Both the position numbers and the translations under genes were made by a program. The notes beneath the pieces are model-generated. The model had not been told where the DNA came from, did no database searches, and saw only the letters and a program-made list of their open reading frames with translations. Of a stretch of 64,000 nt of DNA, positions 30,430-40,600 are shown in pieces. The DNA lies in NCBI RefSeq assembly GCF_018588885.1, contig NZ_JAFFIW010000007.1:186001-250000 (forward strand), written 5' to 3'. The stretch's first letter is position 1. Every line of letters begins with the position of its first letter. The DNA is from Mesorhizobium sp. dw_380. Lineage in GTDB: Bacteria; Pseudomonadota; Alphaproteobacteria; Rhizobiales; Rhizobiaceae.

Positions 30430-32484
30430 CTACCGCAGCGCCGCCGCGATGTTGCCGCCATCGACGGTCGTCACGTCGGCGGTGGTCCGTTCGGCCAGCG
30501 CGTGATGCAGGAAAGCCTGCGCCACGTCCTGCGCCGTCACTTCCTGGCCAAGCAGATTGCCGGACATGTATTCCTTCTCCGAGACACCGCGCGCGCCCGA
30601 GCGGCTGGCGATCATGGCGTCCGTCAAAAGGCCGGAGCGGATGCGGTCGGCGTTGACGGCATTCGAACGGATGCCGTGGGCGCCGTAGTCGAGCGCATAT
30701 TGCCTGGACAGGAACAGCGTCGCCGCCTTCGGCACGCCATAGGCGCCGAATTTCGGGCCCGGATTGACCGCCTGCTTGGAGGTATTGAACAGGAGCACGC
30801 CGCCGGTGCCCTGTTCGAGCATGATGCGCACCGCGTTCTGCGCCACCGACTGGTGGGCGAAGAAGTTGAGCTCGAAACTCCTGCGCAGCAGCGCGTCGTC
30901 GAGTTCGCCGATCCGGCCTTCCCAGGCCGCCCCCGCATTCGACACCAATATGTCGACGCCGCCGAAGACGGCGACCGCTCTGTCGAAGGCGGCACGCACT
31001 TGCCGCGGGTCGGTGATGTCGGCGGCGACGCCGATCGAATTGTTGCCGGCCTTCTTCGCCGCCTCGGCTGCCTTGTCCGCATCGAGATCGACAACGACGG
31101 CATGAGCGCCGTTGTCGGCGAACAGTTTTGCGGTTGCCGCACCGATCGCGCCGGCGCCGCCGGTGATCAGCACCACCTGGCCGGTCAGCGGCTTCGGCTT
31201 GTTCGAGGCGAGCTTGGCCTGTTCCAGCGACCAGTATTCGAGCGGGAACAGGTCGGCCTTGGACAGCGGATGGAAACGGCCGACCGCCTCGGCGCCGCGC
31301 ACTGCCTCGATCCACATTTCGCCGACATCCGACGCGATCCTGGCATCCTTCAGCGTGCGCCCGTGGCCGAACATGCCGAGCCCCGGCACCAGCGTCAGCC
31401 GCGGCATCGGGTCGAGCATGGTGCGCCTGACCTCGTCGAGGGCGTCATTGGTCTCGAAATAGGCGCGGTAGTCCCTGGCGAAGGCGTCGACATGGCTCTT
31501 GATCACGGCCTTGTATTCGCCGACCTTGTCGGCGTCGGGTGCCGGCAACGCCATCGGGCCGGTCTTGATGCGGATCGACAGATCCGGTGTCGACACGCCG
31601 CGTCCGGCATAGTCGGCGATCTCGGCCGAATTGATGAAATCGACGATCGCGTCGGAGGTGCGGAAGTCAGAGATCATGCGGTCGAAGCGGCCTTCGCCGC
31701 GCGCAAACGCAACAGCGCCGCGCAGCATCGGTGCGATGGATGCCGGCGTTGCGAGCTTTGCCGGGAGTGCTGCCTTTGCCGCTTTCGGCTTGGCGTGCTT
31801 GGCCACATACTCCTCGGCGACATTCACATAGTGGATCATCCGGTCGTAGGCCTGTTTGGCATCGTCGCCGAAGGTGAAGATGCCGTGCTTGTCGAGGATC
31901 AGGCCTTCAACTGTAGGGTCGGCGTCAAAGACGTCGGCCGCCGCCTTGGCGAGATCGAAGCCCGGCATGATGTAGGGCACGTAGCCCATCTTGTTCCCGA
32001 ACACCGTCTTCACCAGCGGCTTGCTGTCTTCCTGGTCGACGATGGCCAGGATGGCGGTCGAATGGGTGTGGTCGACGAATTTGTGCGGCAGGAAGGCATG
32101 CAGCAGCGTCTCCACCGACGGGTTGGGCGAGGCGGGGTCGATGAGGTTCGCCCGCTGCAGCGCGACCATGTCCTCGTCGGAGAGTTTTTCCAGCGCGCGC
32201 GCCTTGAGCAGAGCGCCCATCTTGACCGCCGGCAGGCCTTGCGGCTCGATGACGGCCATGTCCCAGCCGCTGCCCTTGACGCACAGCACATCCCATTCGT
32301 CGCCGACGAGGTCGGTCGCCTTGGTCTTGCAGGACGTGTTGCCGCCGCCATGCAGGACCAGCTGCGGCACGCCGCCCAAAAGCCGCGTCGTGTAGACACG
32401 TAAGGCGAGGTCGCGGCCGACACCCTTCTTGGCGTAGTCGGCAACGAGTTTCTCGGCCGTGTCGTCGTTCCACAAATTCTTCAT
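30430..32484 (-). CDS. Class II aldolase / short-chain dehydrogenase fusion (bifunctional)
   Basis: The 684-residue protein joins a class II aldolase domain (residues ~1-420: LVLHGGGNTSCK, zinc-ligand motif DHTHSTAILAIVD, LILDKHGIFTFG) to an SDR domain (residues ~430-684: VVLITGGAGAIGAATAKLFA, DILVSNAGAAWEG, catalytic YGVPK). Such fusions are often annotated rhamnulose-1-phosphate aldolase/lactaldehyde dehydrogenase. Here the neighbours are mtnK, mtnA and an importer. The aldolase half could cleave methylthioribulose- or deoxyribulose-1-phosphate to DHAP and an aldehyde, and the SDR half could oxidise or reduce that aldehyde. No rhamnose genes are nearby. Start ATG at 32484 begins MKNLWND. 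The domains are certain; the substrate is inference. Confidence 0.83.
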   Translation of the reverse strand: MKNLWNDDTAEKLVADYAKKGVGRDLALRVYTTRLLGGVPQLVLHGGGNTSCKTKATDLVGDEWDVLCVKGSGWDMAVIEPQGLPAVKMGALLKARALEKLSDEDMVALQRANLIDPASPNPSVETLLHAFLPHKFVDHTHSTAILAIVDQEDSKPLVKTVFGNKMGYVPYIMPGFDLAKAAADVFDADPTVEGLILDKHGIFTFGDDAKQAYDRMIHYVNVAEEYVAKHAKPKAAKAALPAKLATPASIAPMLRGAVAFARGEGRFDRMISDFRTSDAIVDFINSAEIADYAGRGVSTPDLSIRIKTGPMALPAPDADKVGEYKAVIKSHVDAFARDYRAYFETNDALDEVRRTMLDPMPRLTLVPGLGMFGHGRTLKDARIASDVGEMWIEAVRGAEAVGRFHPLSKADLFPLEYWSLEQAKLASNKPKPLTGQVVLITGGAGAIGAATAKLFADNGAHAVVVDLDADKAAEAAKKAGNNSIGVAADITDPRQVRAAFDRAVAVFGGVDILVSNAGAAWEGRIGELDDALLRRSFELNFFAHQSVAQNAVRIMLEQGTGGVLLFNTSKQAVNPGPKFGAYGVPKAATLFLSRQYALDYGAHGIRSNAVNADRIRSGLLTDAMIASRSGARGVSEKEYMSGNLLGQEVTAQDVAQAFLHHALAERTTADVTTVDGGNIAAALR

Positions 32485-32572
32485 GTTCGGTTCGTCCAGT
32501 TGCTGTCTTTGGATGGTGAAACAGGAATGCGGCGACGCCCTGATGACGATGCGCCGGCGAAGGGTTGCTTTC

Positions 32573-33538
32573 TCAGGATGCTTTTTTAAGCGCCGCTCCG
32601 GCATGATCGAGCAGCCGCTGCGCCATGTGCGCGCCGACCACCAGATGCGTGCAAAGTCCCCCAGTGATCGCCGCCAGCAGCGGTTCGAACTTGCTGTCCT
32701 CCTGCACGACCATCAGCCGCCTGGCGATGGCGCGCAGCGAGGCCAGTTCGGCGGAGATGACGCGGCGGTTGTAGCTGCAATCGAGCACATTGCCATCGGC
32801 GTCGATGATCTGCCCGGCAATGACCCCGGCGGCGCCTCGACTGCGCAGTTCCGCCATCTCGCCTGATGTCAGGGCGCCGCATTTGACCAGATGGCTGTCG
32901 GCATCGACCGCGCCGACCGAGTAGAGCGCCAGATCGCAGTCTCTGATTCCCGACAATTGCTCGCGGATCACCGGTTCGTCCCGTAGAGCCCGTGCCAACT
33001 CTTCCGTCGACAGCACCAGCGGGGCGTAGAAGTTGAGGCCCTTGGCATTGAGCCGCCGCGCGATCTCCATCGTGCACTGGTCGGGCCGGTAGGAGTAGGG
33101 CGCGCCGAGATTGCCGCAGAGCTGCACCACCGTGACATCCTGCAGGTCGGCATAGGACATGATGTCGGCGATCGTGTAGACGGTGCGGCCCCAGGCAACG
33201 CCGATGCGGTCGCCCTTCTTCACCAGTTCGAGGAAGACGCTCGCCGCCAGCACCGCGATGTCCGTCGACGGGTCCGGTATGTGGCCGTTTTCCGGTGCGA
33301 TCCAGACCGCGTCGAGCCCCAAGGCGTCCTCGAGCTGGCGCGCCATCACGTCGTCGGTGAAAAGCTGGGTCGAGGTCGAGATGTTGACGATGCCGGTCTC
33401 GCGCGCCTTGCGCAGATACATGGCCACCGAAGCCCGGGAAATGTTAAGCTGGCTCGCCACCTGGTCTTGGCGCAGGCCGTGCGCATAGTAGAGCCAGGCG
33501 GCCTTGTGGATGAGCTGTTCTGCCGGTCGGATCGCCAT
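32573..33538 (-). CDS. SorC/DeoR-type sugar-binding transcriptional regulator
   Basis: The 321-residue protein has an N-terminal helix-turn-helix (LYYAHGLRQDQVASQLNIS then RASVAMYLRKARETGIV) and a C-terminal SorC-type sugar-phosphate domain (DRIGVAWGRTVYTIADIM, QLCGNLGAP, GALTSGEMAELRSRGAAGVIAGQIIDADG). SorC proteins respond to phosphorylated sugars. Start ATG at 33538 follows GAGGAG. It is upstream of the aldolase/SDR gene on the same strand (88-base gap), so probably in one operon, and is the best candidate to bind the palindrome between mtnK and the importer. Likely effectors are MTR-1-phosphate or a ketose phosphate. Confidence 0.86.
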   Translation of the reverse strand: MAIRPAEQLIHKAAWLYYAHGLRQDQVASQLNISRASVAMYLRKARETGIVNISTSTQLFTDDVMARQLEDALGLDAVWIAPENGHIPDPSTDIAVLAASVFLELVKKGDRIGVAWGRTVYTIADIMSYADLQDVTVVQLCGNLGAPYSYRPDQCTMEIARRLNAKGLNFYAPLVLSTEELARALRDEPVIREQLSGIRDCDLALYSVGAVDADSHLVKCGALTSGEMAELRSRGAAGVIAGQIIDADGNVLDCSYNRRVISAELASLRAIARRLMVVQEDSKFEPLLAAITGGLCTHLVVGAHMAQRLLDHAGAALKKAS

Positions 33539-33741
33539 GCCGTCTCCTCGGCTGACATTAGTCACGGCTCTCGACAAAAGTCAAATTGCGATGCGTGGAC
33601 GCGATCGCCTCTCAGCAAGGCTTACGCGGGATAGCCGTTCTACAAAGCCTGCATAGCATAGCATTTTTCGGCCATTCAGGGGGATAGCCTGACGAGGTCC
33701 CTAAGGTTAGAAAGCTCGAAAAGGACTTTGGGGAGGCCGGG

Positions 33742-35382
33742 ATGGGAAATCCCTACGAACAGGATCTCGACAGGAACGCGGCCAACCACCAGCCGCTGAC
33801 GCCGCTCACCTATCTGGAACGCGCGGCCAAGACCTATCCGGACCATATCGCCATCATCCACGGCCGCCAGCGCATCAGCTATCGCGATTTCTGGCTTCGT
33901 TCGCTTAAGCTCGCCTCGGCGTTGCACAAGCGTGGCATCGGCAAGGGCGACACGGTCACCGTCATGCTGTCCAATACGCCGCCAATGCTCGAGGCACATT
34001 TCGGCGTGCCGATGACCAAGGCGGTGCTGCACTCGCTCAACACGCGCCTCGATGCCGCGGTCATTGCCTTCCAGCTCGACCATGCCGAGACCAAGGTGCT
34101 GATCGTCGATCGCGAATTCTCCGGCGTCGTCCGGCAAGCGCTCGATCTGGCCAAGGTCAAGCCGCAGGTCATCGACTACGACGATCCCGATTACGCCGCC
34201 GACGCGCCCTATCCGAAGGGGGAGCGGATCGGCACGATTGATTATGAGGGTTTTGTTGCTAGCGGCGACGAGCATTTCGCCTGGTCGATGCCAGACGACG
34301 AATGGGATGCCATCTCGCTCAACTACACTTCGGGCACGACGGGCAATCCGAAGGGCGTCGTCTACCACCATCGCGGCGCGGCGCTGATGGCCTACACCAA
34401 CACCATCCATGCCGGCATGGCAAAGCATGCCGTCTATCTTTGGACGCTGCCGATGTTCCATTGCAATGGCTGGTGCTTTCCCTGGACGCTCGCCGTCCAG
34501 GCCGGCACCCATCTCTGCCTGCGCTGGGTGCGGCCGAAGCCGATCTACGACGCCATTGCCGACCATGGCGTCACCCATCTCTGCGGTGCGCCGGTCGTCA
34601 TGTCCGTGCTGATCAACGCGAAGGATGAAGACAAGCGCGCGTTCGCGCAGACCGTCACCTTCAACACCGCCGCCGCCCCGCCGCCGGAAGCGGTGCTGTC
34701 GGGCATGGCCGATGCCGGCTTCGCCGTCACCCATCTCTATGGGCTGACCGAGACCTACGGCCCGGCGGTGGTCAACGAATGGCACGGCGAATGGGACGGT
34801 CTCGCAAAGGGCGAGCGCAGCGCCAAGAAGGCAAGGCAGGGCGTGCGCTACGCTGCGCTCGAAGGGCTTGCCGTCATGGACCCTGAGACGATGCAGGTAA
34901 CGCCAGCCGACGGCGAAACCATCGGCGAGGTGATGTTCCGCGGCAACATCGTCATGAAGGGCTATCTCAGGAATCGCAAGGCCAGCGAAGAAGCCTTTGC
35001 CGGCGGCTGGTTCCACTCCGGCGATCTCGGCGTCATGCATCCCGACGGTTACATCCAGCTCAAGGACCGCTCCAAGGACATCATCATTTCGGGCGGCGAG
35101 AACATTTCTTCGATCGAAGTCGAGGACGCGCTCTACAAGCACCCGGCCGTCGCCTCTTGCGGCGTGGTGGCGCGCGCTGACGACAAATGGGGCGAGGTGC
35201 CGGTTGCCTATGTCGAGCTGAAGCCCGGCAAGACCGCGACCGAGGCCGAGATCATCGAGCATTGCCGCGCGCTGCTTGCCCGCTTCAAAGTGCCGAAAGC
35301 TGTGATTTTCGCTGAAATCCCAAAAACCTCGACGGGCAAGATCCAAAAATTCCTGCTGCGGGAAATGGCCAAGGTCGCCTGA
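33742..35382 (+). CDS. AMP-forming acyl-CoA synthetase
   Basis: The 546-residue protein has the ANL-superfamily motifs in order: P-loop-like YTSGTTGNPKGVVYHHRG (about residue 193), HLYGLTETYG, GWFHSGDLGVMHPDGYIQLKDRSKD and the C-terminal lysine in KTSTGKIQKFLLRE. It activates a carboxylic acid to acyl-AMP then acyl-CoA. The WTLPMFHCNGWCFPW block resembles medium-chain, benzoate and DmdB-like (methylthiopropionyl-CoA) ligases, so the acid is uncertain. It is monocistronic, divergent from the SorC regulator (203-base gap), and followed by a TetR-RND cluster. Confidence 0.88.
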   Translation: MGNPYEQDLDRNAANHQPLTPLTYLERAAKTYPDHIAIIHGRQRISYRDFWLRSLKLASALHKRGIGKGDTVTVMLSNTPPMLEAHFGVPMTKAVLHSLNTRLDAAVIAFQLDHAETKVLIVDREFSGVVRQALDLAKVKPQVIDYDDPDYAADAPYPKGERIGTIDYEGFVASGDEHFAWSMPDDEWDAISLNYTSGTTGNPKGVVYHHRGAALMAYTNTIHAGMAKHAVYLWTLPMFHCNGWCFPWTLAVQAGTHLCLRWVRPKPIYDAIADHGVTHLCGAPVVMSVLINAKDEDKRAFAQTVTFNTAAAPPPEAVLSGMADAGFAVTHLYGLTETYGPAVVNEWHGEWDGLAKGERSAKKARQGVRYAALEGLAVMDPETMQVTPADGETIGEVMFRGNIVMKGYLRNRKASEEAFAGGWFHSGDLGVMHPDGYIQLKDRSKDIIISGGENISSIEVEDALYKHPAVASCGVVARADDKWGEVPVAYVELKPGKTATEAEIIEHCRALLARFKVPKAVIFAEIPKTSTGKIQKFLLREMAKVA

Positions 35383-35457
35383 AGGCCAGGCCTCCTCATC
35401 CGAAAATATTTTTTGAGCTGCCTGCATCCTTGGGCCGCTTGGTGACGTCTGTGGAAT

Positions 35458-35477
35458 GTCACTATCTGTCACTATCT
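35458..35477. repeat. Tandem duplication GTCACTATCT x2 in the tetR upstream region
   Basis: Two perfect copies of GTCACTATCT abut at 35458-35467 and 35468-35477, followed by a TACGCGTACG dyad. They lie about 100 bases upstream of tetR. The GTCAC core recurs in the operator palindrome, so these may be auxiliary binding sites. Confidence 0.45.
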
Positions 35478-35527
35478 TGTACGCGTACGTCGATTTTGCG
35501 TTGACATCTCGCATTCTACGATTTACG

Positions 35528-35553
35528 AGTGACGAAAGTTGAAATTCGTCACT
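35528..35553. promoter_or_regulatory. Candidate TetR operator (9-bp arms)
   Basis: AGTGACGAA (35528-35536) and its exact complement TTCGTCACT (35545-35553) flank AGTTGAAA, 20 bases before the tetR ATG. A TTGACA -35 box at 35501 places the -10 region next to the palindrome, so binding would block transcription of tetR and the downstream pump genes. Confidence 0.65.
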
Positions 35554-35572
35554 TATAAAACAACAGAGAATC

Positions 35573-36178
35573 ATGTCCGAAGCCGCCAACCTAGTCGCCG
35601 ATGCCGCCAGACAGGAGAATGTGACGCGCATTCTCGACTGCGCCGAGCGCCTGTTCCGGCACTATGGCTACGGCAAGACCAATGTCGCCGACATCGCCCG
35701 CGAACTCGGCATGTCGCCCGCTAACATCTACCGTTTCTTCGCTTCCAAGGTTGAAATCCACCAAGCCGTCTGCGGCCGCATGCTCGGTGCAAGCTACAAG
35801 ATGGCTTACGAGATTATGCACCTGCCGATCAGCGCGGAGGAGCGGCTTCGGCGCTACATCCATGCGCAATACAAGATGACCATGGAAGTCATGCTCGACG
35901 AGCAGAAGGTCCATGAAATGGTCATCATCGCGCTCGAACGGGACTGGGGCGTCATCGACAAGCATGTCGACAGCATCCACGATTTGTTCGCGGAGGTGAT
36001 CCGCGACGGCATCGAGGCCGGTGAGTTCAGGCAACAGGATCCGGTGATCGCGTCGCGCTGCTTCGGCGCCGCCACCGTCATCCTGTGCCATCCGCAAATG
36101 GTGGCGCAGTGCCTTGCCAAGACCAATCGGGCAATGCCCGACGACCTTATCGATTATGCAATCAAGGCCCTGAAATAG
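35573..36178 (+). CDS. TetR-family repressor of the RND pump
   Basis: The 201-residue protein has a TetR N-terminal domain (ILDCAERLFRHYGYGKTNVA, then DIARELGMSPANIYRFFASKVEIH) and an all-helical ligand domain. It precedes an RND membrane-fusion gene by 48 bases on the same strand, the classic arrangement of an efflux repressor. The perfect palindrome directly upstream suggests autoregulation. The ligand is unknown and probably an exported compound. Confidence 0.87.
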   Translation: MSEAANLVADAARQENVTRILDCAERLFRHYGYGKTNVADIARELGMSPANIYRFFASKVEIHQAVCGRMLGASYKMAYEIMHLPISAEERLRRYIHAQYKMTMEVMLDEQKVHEMVIIALERDWGVIDKHVDSIHDLFAEVIRDGIEAGEFRQQDPVIASRCFGAATVILCHPQMVAQCLAKTNRAMPDDLIDYAIKALK

Positions 36179-36226
36179 TCCCCTGCCAGCCGGTGTCGAC
36201 CATTCATCTCCAGTCGGAGTACCAAG

Positions 36227-37369
36227 ATGTCTTTGTCCAATTCCATCCTTCGTAAGCTGCCAGTTGCCGGCCTGATCGTCGCGGCGCTCGGGCTGGCCGG
36301 CTGCTCGCAGGAAAAAGCCGAAGTCAAGGATATCATTCGCCCGGTCAAGGTCGTCGAGATCGCCCAGGCGCATGACACCCGCACACTATCCTATTCCGGA
36401 TCGGTGCGGGCCCGCACCGAAAGCGCCCTGGCTTTCCGCGTCAACGGCAAGATCACCGAGCGCCTCGTCGATATCGGCCAGCATGTGGTGCCGGGTGATG
36501 TGCTCGCCCGCATCGACCCCACCGATTACGACCTTTCGGTGAAGAGCGCGCAAGCAGCCCTCGATGCCGCCGAGCGGCAGGTCGAGACAACAGAGCTCGC
36601 CCGCAAGCGCGCGGAGCAGCTCTTTGCCAAGAACTTTGCGCCGAAATCGCAGCTCGAGCAGGCGACGCTGACCTATGACCAGGCTGTCGCCACGCGCGAC
36701 TCCGCCCGCTCGTCGCTCGACCAGGCCAGGAATCAGGTCGGCTATACCGATCTCAAGGCTGACAGGGACGGCATCGTCACCGCGGTCAACGCCGATGTCG
36801 GCCAGGTGGTTGGCTCCGGTACGCCTGTGGTCACCGTCGCGGTCGACGGCGAAAAGGAAGTGCTGATCGCTGTGCCGGAAATGGAGATCGCCGAGTTCAA
36901 GCCGGGCAAGCTCGTCAAGACGGGGTTCTGGTCCGACAACAAGCTGACGCTCGACGGCAAGGTCCGCGAGGTTGCCGGCAGCGCCGATCCGCAATCTCGC
37001 ACGTTCGCCGTCCGTGTCAGCCTGCCCAACGACCAGCGCGTGCTTCTCGGCATGACCGCCAATATCGAGGCATCCGCGGCCAATGAAAAGCAGCTCGTAT
37101 CGATCCCGCTCAGTGCGCTCGCTGAAAAAGACAGTCAGTCGATCGTCTGGACCGTCGACCGTGGCGCCGACACCGTTCATGCCCGCCCAGTCAAGGTTGC
37201 TGAGTTCGCCGCCGATGGCGTGCGTGTCGCCGAGGGATTGAAGCCCGGGGATGTCGTGGTCGCTGCCGGCACGCAGTTCATGACCGAAAATCTGAAGGTG
37301 AAACTCGCCGGCGGCGTGGCACAGCAGTCCGCCTCCGCCGGCGGCGATGACGCCAGTCGGCTGCGCTGA
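36227..37369 (+). CDS. RND efflux periplasmic adaptor (membrane fusion lipoprotein)
   Basis: The 380-residue protein begins with a lipoprotein signal (LGLAGCSQ, Cys about residue 26). The order is beta-barrel/lipoyl half (SGSVRARTESALAFRVNGKI), helical hairpin (residues ~100-165, LDAAERQVETTELARKRAEQ), second lipoyl half (DLKADRDGIVTAVNADVGQVV) and membrane-proximal domain. It links the RND pump to an outer-membrane channel. The pump gene follows after 244 bases in which no feature was recognised. No outer-membrane factor gene is in the window, so TolC-like partners must come from elsewhere. Confidence 0.9.
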   Translation: MSLSNSILRKLPVAGLIVAALGLAGCSQEKAEVKDIIRPVKVVEIAQAHDTRTLSYSGSVRARTESALAFRVNGKITERLVDIGQHVVPGDVLARIDPTDYDLSVKSAQAALDAAERQVETTELARKRAEQLFAKNFAPKSQLEQATLTYDQAVATRDSARSSLDQARNQVGYTDLKADRDGIVTAVNADVGQVVGSGTPVVTVAVDGEKEVLIAVPEMEIAEFKPGKLVKTGFWSDNKLTLDGKVREVAGSADPQSRTFAVRVSLPNDQRVLLGMTANIEASAANEKQLVSIPLSALAEKDSQSIVWTVDRGADTVHARPVKVAEFAADGVRVAEGLKPGDVVVAAGTQFMTENLKVKLAGGVAQQSASAGGDDASRLR

Positions 37370-37613
37370 CGACAGACAGATCGGCCGCGCGTTTCCGCGG
37401 CCGCAGGTTTCCGGGCGGCGTGCGCCCGAAGGTCGAGACGTCTAGGCCGATGTACCCCCACATCGATCTTCGCGTCCCACCGCGATGAGTGTCTCTCCGC
37501 TCGGAAAGCCTCGCCGCCCGGAAGCCAGTATCGAACGCAGATGATTTCGTTTCGCGCGCCGCGCTTCTTCGCAGCACCAGGCGCCGGCAACCAAGCAAAG
37601 TGGACCACTACCG

Positions 37614-40600
37614 ATGACGACCTCCACTGAAGAAAAGCGACCCTTCAACCTTTCGCGTTGGGCCATCGGCCATCCCTCGATCGCGCGGTTCCTGTTCGGG
37701 CTGATCATCATCGCCGGCGCGCTCGGCCTGATGCGCATGGGCCAGAAGGAGGATCCAGACTTCACCTTCCGCGTCATGGTCGTGCAGGCGATCTGGCCGG
37801 GCTCCTCGATCCAGGAGATGGAAGACCAGGTCGTCAATAAGATCGAACGCAAACTGCAGGAGACGCCGCATCTCGACTTCGTGCGCTCCTTCACCCGCGC
37901 CGGCAGCGCCATCATCACGGTGCAAATCAAGGGCGACACCAATACCGCCGAGGTGACGGACGCCTTCTATCAGGTGCGCAAGAAGGTCGGCGACATATCA
38001 GGCGACCTTCCGCAAGGCCTGCTTGGCCCCTATTTCAACGACGAGTTCGGTGACACCTTCATCACGCTGCATTCGATCAGCGGCGACGGGTTCTCCTATC
38101 CCGAGCTGAAGAAATTCGCCATCCAGGCGCGCGACATGCTTTTGACGACGCCCGGCGTCGAAAAGGCTGTTATCATCGGCGACCAGCCCGAAAAGCTCTA
38201 TATCGACGTTTCGTCCAAGGCGCTGGCCGAACGCGGCCTGACGCTTCCCGACCTGCAGAACGCGATCAAGGGCCAGAACAATGTCGATCCGGCCGGTTCC
38301 GTCGACACCGGCATCAATTCGGTGCGCATCTCGGTCGAAGGCGACGTCACCAAGGCCGCCGACATCCGCGAACTGCGCCTGCGCGCCGGTGGCCAGGTCA
38401 CCAGGCTCGGCGACATCGCCACCGTGACCTCCGGGCTCGAAGATCCCTTCCAGCGTAAATACCGTTTCAACGGCCACGACAGCGTGCAGCTTGGCGTCGT
38501 CATGGCCAAGGGTTTCAAGGTCACCGATGTCGGCAAGGACGTCGAGGCGACCTATAAGCGCTTCGAGGAGACGCTGCCCTATGGCGTGTCGGTCGACCAG
38601 ATTTCCGACCAGCCGGGCGTCGTCACGGATGCGGTGGCCGAATTCATGCACGCGCTCGGCGAAGCGCTGCTGATCGTGCTTGTCGTCTCCTTCCTGTCTA
38701 TTGGCTGGCGTTCGGGCCTGGTCATCGCCATCGCCATTCCGCTGGTTCTGGCCGCCACTTTCGCCATCATGTACGAACTCGGCATCGACCTGCAGCGCAT
38801 TTCGCTGGGCGCCCTGATCATCGCGCTCGGCCTGCTCGTCGACGACGCCATGATCGTCGTCGAGATGATGGAACGAAAGCTGGAGGAGGGGCTGGTCAAG
38901 GTCGAGGCGGCGAGCTTCGCCTATTCCTCGACTGCCTTCCCGATGCTGACCGGCACGCTCATCACCACGGCCGGCTTTATTCCCGTCGGCTTTGCTGCCT
39001 CTACTGCGGGCGAATATGTGCGCACGCTGTTCTATGTCGTCGGCATCGCGCTGATCGTGTCGTGGTTCGTCGCGGTGTATTTCACGCCGTGGCTCGGCAA
39101 CATGATCCTCAAGCAGCGCAAGCACGCCGGCAGCCATCATGATGCCTTCGACACGCGCTTCTATCGGCGGCTGCGTTCGACCGTCGGCTGGGCGGTGCGC
39201 CATCGCATCATCGTCCTGGCGATGACGCTGGTGACCTTCGCCACCAGCCTGTGGGCGTTCCAGTTCATCCCGCAGAACTTCTTCCCGCAATCGTCCCGGC
39301 CGGAAATCCTGGTCGACCTCTGGCTGCCGGAAGGCACCAGCATCAAGGAGGTCGAGGTGCAGGCCAAGGCGCTCGAGGCCAAGATGATGGACGACAAGGA
39401 CAAGCGCTTCATCGCCACCTATATCGGCGAAGGCGCGCCGCGCTTCTTCCTGCCGCTCGACCAGCAACTGCGCAATCCGAACTTCGCCCAGTTGCTTGTC
39501 ATGGCCAATGACGAGCCGGCCCGCGAGCGGCTGATCGTCAAGCTGCGCACCGTTCTGGCCGAGGATTTCCCCTCGGTTCGTGCCAAGGTCGACCGCCTGT
39601 TCCTCGGCCCGCCGACCGGCTGGCCGGTGCAGATGCGCGTCATGGGGCCGGATCGCCAGGAGGTGCGCCGCATCGCCGACCAGGTGAAGGCGAAATTCCA
39701 GAAAGATCCGTTGCTTGGCGCCGTCCATGACGATTGGCTCGAACCCGTGCCGGCGATGAAGCTGGTCATCGACCAGGATCGCGCCCGCGCGCTCGGCGTC
39801 ACCTCGCAGCGCATCCGCCAGATGCTGCAGACGGCAATGTCCGGTGCGCCGCTCGACGACTTCCGTGACGGCGAGGAGACGGTGTCCATCGTTGCCCGCG
39901 AACCGGACGCGAGCCGCAGCCTGCTGTCCTCGGTCGACTCGGTCTACATCCCGACCGATTTCGGCGGCTTCGTGCCTCTGTCGCAGGTGGCCAAGGTGGT
40001 TCCGGTGCTGGACCAAGGCATCGAATGGCGCCGCGACCGCTTGCCGACCATCAGCGTGCGCGCCACGCTGCCCGACGGCGTGCAGTCCAACGATGTCGTC
40101 ACCAAGATGTACAATGACATGAAGGACCTGCGCGCGGGCCTGGCGCCCGGTTACAAGATCGAAATCCAGGGCGGCGCCGAGGATTCGGCGGAAAGCCAGG
40201 CTTCCATCGCCGCCAAGGCGCCGATCATGCTGGCCATCATCGTTGTGCTGTTGATGATCCAGCTGCAGCATTTCGGCAAGGCGATGCTGGTGCTGGCCAC
40301 CGGTCCGCTCGGCATCATCGGGGCTGCCGCGGCATTGCTGATCAGCGGTGCGCCGTTCGGCTTCGTCGCCATCCTCGGCGTCATCGCGCTGCTCGGCATC
40401 ATCATGCGCAACTCGATCATCCTGGTCGACCAGATCGACCAGGACATCGCGCGAGGCATGGAACGCTCTGAAGCGATCATCGGCTCGGCCGTGCGCCGCT
40501 TCCGGCCGATCGTGCTGACGGCGATGACGGCGGTGCTGGCGCTGATTCCGATCTCGCGCGGCGTGTTCTGGGGCCCGCTCGCCTACGCCATGATGGGCGG

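Noticed and set aside
30424..32403. A 659-codon plus-strand open frame
   Set aside because: Antisense to the aldolase/SDR fusion with its complete catalytic motifs; no homology-like features.
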